From: a virus | IMG/VR virus record: IMGVR_UViG_3300031227_000508 | Location: 1-21,494 of that record | Length of the DNA stretch: 21,494 nt | Reading direction: 5' to 3' (one strand) | Part shown: positions 19,222 to 21,494 of the stretch, piece after piece | How the letters are laid out: each line of letters begins with the position of its first letter | How positions within the stretch are numbered: position 1 is the stretch's first letter | Program-made: the position numbers and the translations under genes | Notes under the pieces: generated by a model | Told to the model about the DNA's origin: nothing | The model's database searches: none | The model's input: the letters and a program-made list of their open reading frames with translations, nothing else

Positions 19222-20400
19222 TCAGTTAACATTCCGGCAGAGTTCAAGCCAATCCGAACCATCATTGATGATCACCAACGTATCTTCCACCCCCAAGGTC
19301 ACATCCCCATTCAGGTGACCAGCACCAGTATCCTGTATCAGAATGTCTCCATCACCGGACATGTTCTCAATTATCACAAACGTTCCTGCGCAAAAGGGAC
19401 CCTCAGCTACAAGCGTCACCGTCACCGCAGACTCAGCATAGATTCTACAGAACGTCGACGTCGGAGTGATAACACCTCCCTCGACCAACAGCATCCCAGC
19501 AGGTGGCTCGTAAAGAAGAAGACTCGTAATAGTCCACCAGCCATTTGCCGTTCCATCACCGGTAAACGTTTGATCCCCAGTCACCGTCAGATTACCACCA
19601 ACCGAGGCATCGTCAGTCACATCCAGATCATCAGTCGCCGTCAGATCAGCCGCATAGACTTCCGTAGAGCCTGTGACAACTCCAGTCACCGTCAGATCAC
19701 CACCAACCGAGGCAGTGTCAGTCACCGTCAAATCGTCAGCAACTGCCAGATCCGTGGCCGCCAAGTTCGAGAAAGTCGTAGTCCCAGTGCCATTCTCTCC
19801 GTACCCCAACTCGATCCAGTACGTACCGTCAGACCACAACTCCAGGGAATCATACTGCGCAAGCGCCCGGTTGGCCCCCAGCTTCAAACTACCCGTGTCT
19901 GTAATCGTGATGCTAGTGTCACTCGTGTTAATCAGCACCAGTCTATCACCGGCAGTACCAGTCACAATGTCACCACAACCCACGGTCCCCGCCGACTCCA
20001 AAGGCTGATAAGTACCAGTCGGAGTGATGGTACAGCCGTCAGTAACACTGATTGCTGTGACAGAAGCGATTCGAGCATATCCCGAAACTACCGTATCTCC
20101 TGTCACCGTAAGATCACCGCCAACGGAGGCAGCACCAGTCACCGTAAGATCACCGCCAACAGTCGTATCGTCAGTCACCGTCAGGTCATCGGTTACAGCC
20201 ACATCTTCAGCCGACAGATTGGAGAAATGAGTCGTCCCACCTCCAATGCCGGCAGTCATCACGCCACCACCATCACCACCACTGACACCCTCGCGGCCAT
20301 TCACCAGCACCGCACCGGCCACCATCACACAGACAAACGCCACCAGAAGGAACACGAGCCAACTGGTAGGAACCTTTTTCATCTTCTCGCCTGGACTCAC
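19222..20400 (-). CDS. Membrane-anchored beta-repeat fibre-like protein with internal duplication
   Basis: 392 aa from GTG 20398-20400 (GGGGAGG upstream); ATG 20380-20382 is an alternative. A basic N-terminus and one hydrophobic segment (SWLVFLLVAFVCVMVAGAVLV) make a signal anchor. Two similar modules follow. Each begins FSNL-x-A-x-D, continues with repeats such as VGGDLTVTG (four copies), and ends in a beta-rich head (LVLINTSDTSITITD and LVIINDGSDWLEL). The repeats resemble solenoid or fibre shafts of phage tails and surface adhesins. A signal anchor is unusual for a virion protein, so it may be displayed on the host envelope or be a tail fibre with a hydrophobic tip. Confidence 0.65.
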   Translation of the reverse strand: MSPGEKMKKVPTSWLVFLLVAFVCVMVAGAVLVNGREGVSGGDGGGVMTAGIGGGTTHFSNLSAEDVAVTDDLTVTDDTTVGGDLTVTGAASVGGDLTVTGDTVVSGYARIASVTAISVTDGCTITPTGTYQPLESAGTVGCGDIVTGTAGDRLVLINTSDTSITITDTGSLKLGANRALAQYDSLELWSDGTYWIELGYGENGTGTTTFSNLAATDLAVADDLTVTDTASVGGDLTVTGVVTGSTEVYAADLTATDDLDVTDDASVGGNLTVTGDQTFTGDGTANGWWTITSLLLYEPPAGMLLVEGGVITPTSTFCRIYAESAVTVTLVAEGPFCAGTFVIIENMSGDGDILIQDTGAGHLNGDVTLGVEDTLVIINDGSDWLELCRNVN

Positions 20401-20406
20401 TTTCCT

Positions 20407-20670
20407 TTACCTCCCCAACGTCGCTTTGGTCCCACTGTAGATACCGCAGGCCAACAGCCCAGCCACCGCACCCAGGACTACAACATCAAACCACGTCCCA
20501 ACCACCGGATACAACTGACTCACCTGGTTACCTACCGCGAAGACTATCCCCAACCCAACCGCCAACGCTGGAGCATACTGGCTATCTAACCCCAACGTCT
20601 GTTTCACCAACTCAACAAATCCAACAATCAGCGCCACCGCAGGCACGCCGGCAATCAACAAATCTGGCAT
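20407..20670 (-). CDS. Holin-like membrane protein
   Basis: 87 aa with three hydrophobic stretches (LIAGVPAVALIVGFVELV, YAPALAVGLGIVFAVG and VVVLGAVAGLLACGIYSG) and a short basic end. The LIVGFVELVKQTLGLDSQYAPALAVGLG pattern matches small holin-like phage proteins, which hole the cytoplasmic membrane at lysis. The ATG follows GGAGG by seven bases, and an inverted repeat sits directly above that site. No endolysin is recognised nearby. Confidence 0.65.
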   Translation of the reverse strand: MPDLLIAGVPAVALIVGFVELVKQTLGLDSQYAPALAVGLGIVFAVGNQVSQLYPVVGTWFDVVVLGAVAGLLACGIYSGTKATLGR

Positions 20671-20682
20671 TCCAACACCTCC

Positions 20683-20716
20683 AGTATTTTACTTATTCAG
20701 TGACAAGCAAAATACT
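20683..20716 (-). promoter_or_regulatory. 8-bp AT-rich inverted repeat upstream of the holin-like gene
   Basis: AGTATTTT and AAAATACT are separated by 18 bases in the 96-base gap after the capsid gene. On the minus strand the hairpin ends where GGAGG begins. It may act as a weak transcription pause, a processing site or a control of holin translation. Confidence 0.45.
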
Positions 20717-20766
20717 CTGATTATGTCTGCCACCACAGCACCGTGGCCGGAGCAACATGCCCCTAC

Positions 20767-21494
20767 TTACGCCACGTTGTTCTTATGCAACGCTCGCCAG
20801 TCACCGATCCCAACAGCATAGAAGAACCGCACCTTGATCCTCATCTCGTCATTGGTGAACATGCTACCAACAACATCAGAGTCAGCTACGAACATCTCAG
20901 GAGCTCGACCAAACCGATAGCCAACGCACACGCCCGGAAGGTCCAACGGACTGGCACACGCAGCCCAGTTGTTGGTATCCGTCCACTCCGGCACTGCTAT
21001 GACGTGCGCACTACCTTGCCGCACGTTCACATCGTTGTCGCCAGTCCCAGGTTCAAGAGGCGAATTGATGATTGTCAACGCCGTCTTTTCCAACTCGATG
21101 GGAACCAAGATTGTAGCCGGCCGTACTCCCATCCTCTTGCTACTCGTCACCTCCGCCTGCTTGAACATAGCCTGGATCACCGCATCCCATGCAGTCGTGC
21201 TCAGCGCCGCAGTGAGTAGGTTGTTGTGAGTACCCGAGTGGAACAGAGCAACCGCATCAGCCAAATCTGGCCCTGTACCTGCCTGGGCTGTGAAGAGAGC
21301 CGCTATGGCAGCGCTCAAAGTACGAGCGGCAGCCAGGCCCATCTTCTGGGGCAACTGCTTCACCGCTCCAACGTTATCGCGGTCTATCATCTCCAGCGTG
21401 ATACCAACGTAGTTACCCTTCTTGATAAAGGTACTCGTCTCTTCGTTGTCACTCCACGCCTTCTCAGTGTAAGCAGCCCCTTCCGTCACCGTGT
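20767..21494 (-). CDS. Fused prohead protease-major capsid protein, C-terminal part (gene split by the window ends)
   Basis: This is the C-terminal part of the protein that begins at 1424. The reading frame enters at 21494 and ends at TAA 20767-20769. The sequence has capsid-like character: NYVGITLEMIDRDNVGAVKQ, ARTLSAAIAALFTAQAG, ILVPIELEKTALTI and a C-terminal FFYAVGIGDWRALHKNN resemble Mu-type or related phage major head subunits. The segment at 21350-21494 repeats the first 145 bases of the window, so it appears twice on the linear sequence but once on the circle. The holin-like gene follows 96 bases downstream. There is no frameshift or stop at the junction. Confidence 0.85.
   Translation of the reverse strand, partial: TVTEGAAYTEKAWSDNEETSTFIKKGNYVGITLEMIDRDNVGAVKQLPQKMGLAAARTLSAAIAALFTAQAGTGPDLADAVALFHSGTHNNLLTAALSTTAWDAVIQAMFKQAEVTSSKRMGVRPATILVPIELEKTALTIINSPLEPGTGDNDVNVRQGSAHVIAVPEWTDTNNWAACASPLDLPGVCVGYRFGRAPEMFVADSDVVGSMFTNDEMRIKVRFFYAVGIGDWRALHKNNVA
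21350..21494. repeat. Terminal direct repeat, right copy
   Basis: This is the right-hand copy of the 145-base terminal overlap. Both differences from the left copy are synonymous in the capsid reading frame, as expected of two real variants rather than random sequencing error. Confidence 0.9.

Noticed and set aside
19078-20589. 503-codon plus-strand frame opposite the fibre-like gene
   Set aside because: It arises from the repeats of the real minus-strand gene and also crosses three minus-strand genes.

Overview
This window is almost certainly one complete small temperate tailed-phage (or prophage) genome, cut open inside its capsid gene. Bases 1-145 repeat bases 21350-21494 with two mismatches. 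Joining the ends restores a single 668-codon gene and gives a circular unit of 21,349 bp. The host cannot be read directly. Thr/Pro-rich linkers, a DnaA-domain-I initiator and the 'CGCAGATTACGCAGAT' intergenic repeats point weakly to a Chloroflexota-like bacterium.

Layout. The late (structural) module is on the minus strand. It runs from a promoter near 6174-6203 leftward through a TerS-like protein, large terminase, a secreted Thr/Pro-rich protein, portal, a small membrane protein and a fused protease-major capsid protein. It then crosses the cut point (1 = 21350) into a holin-like protein, a duplicated beta-repeat protein with a signal anchor, several small virion or unknown proteins and a head-tail connector. 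It ends at a hairpin at 17349-17374. A 686-aa beta-propeller/tail protein (14863-16923) follows separately. No tape-measure protein is visible, which suggests a short-tailed virion.

The early module is on the plus strand. It holds a J-domain protein, two unknown proteins, a probable Rad52-like annealing protein, a ribbon-helix-helix regulator, a small membrane protein and an excisionase-like protein (7779-10934). Next come a tRNA-derived attP and a tyrosine integrase (minus strand, 10984-11930). Then, on the plus strand, come a zinc-ribbon protein, a replication initiator with a DnaA-N-like domain, a membrane protein and several very small genes (12054-14860).

Two things stand out. (1) At 13164-13235 on the minus strand there is what looks like a complete small antisense RNA gene. 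It has a perfect sigma70 promoter, a 5' hairpin and an intrinsic terminator. The hairpin loop and upper stem are complementary to a 12-base element overlapping the ribosome-binding sites of three early genes. (2) Bases 6664-7511 are almost free of adenine on the plus strand. They contain 180 A-free bases, then a promoter, then 612 bases with one A. The A-free tract starts where transcription from that promoter should begin, and near-identical 3 x 11-bp operator/promoter elements lie on both sides of it. The open frames there on both strands follow from the composition and are not called as genes. Three clusters of a 25-bp iteron-like repeat are also present.
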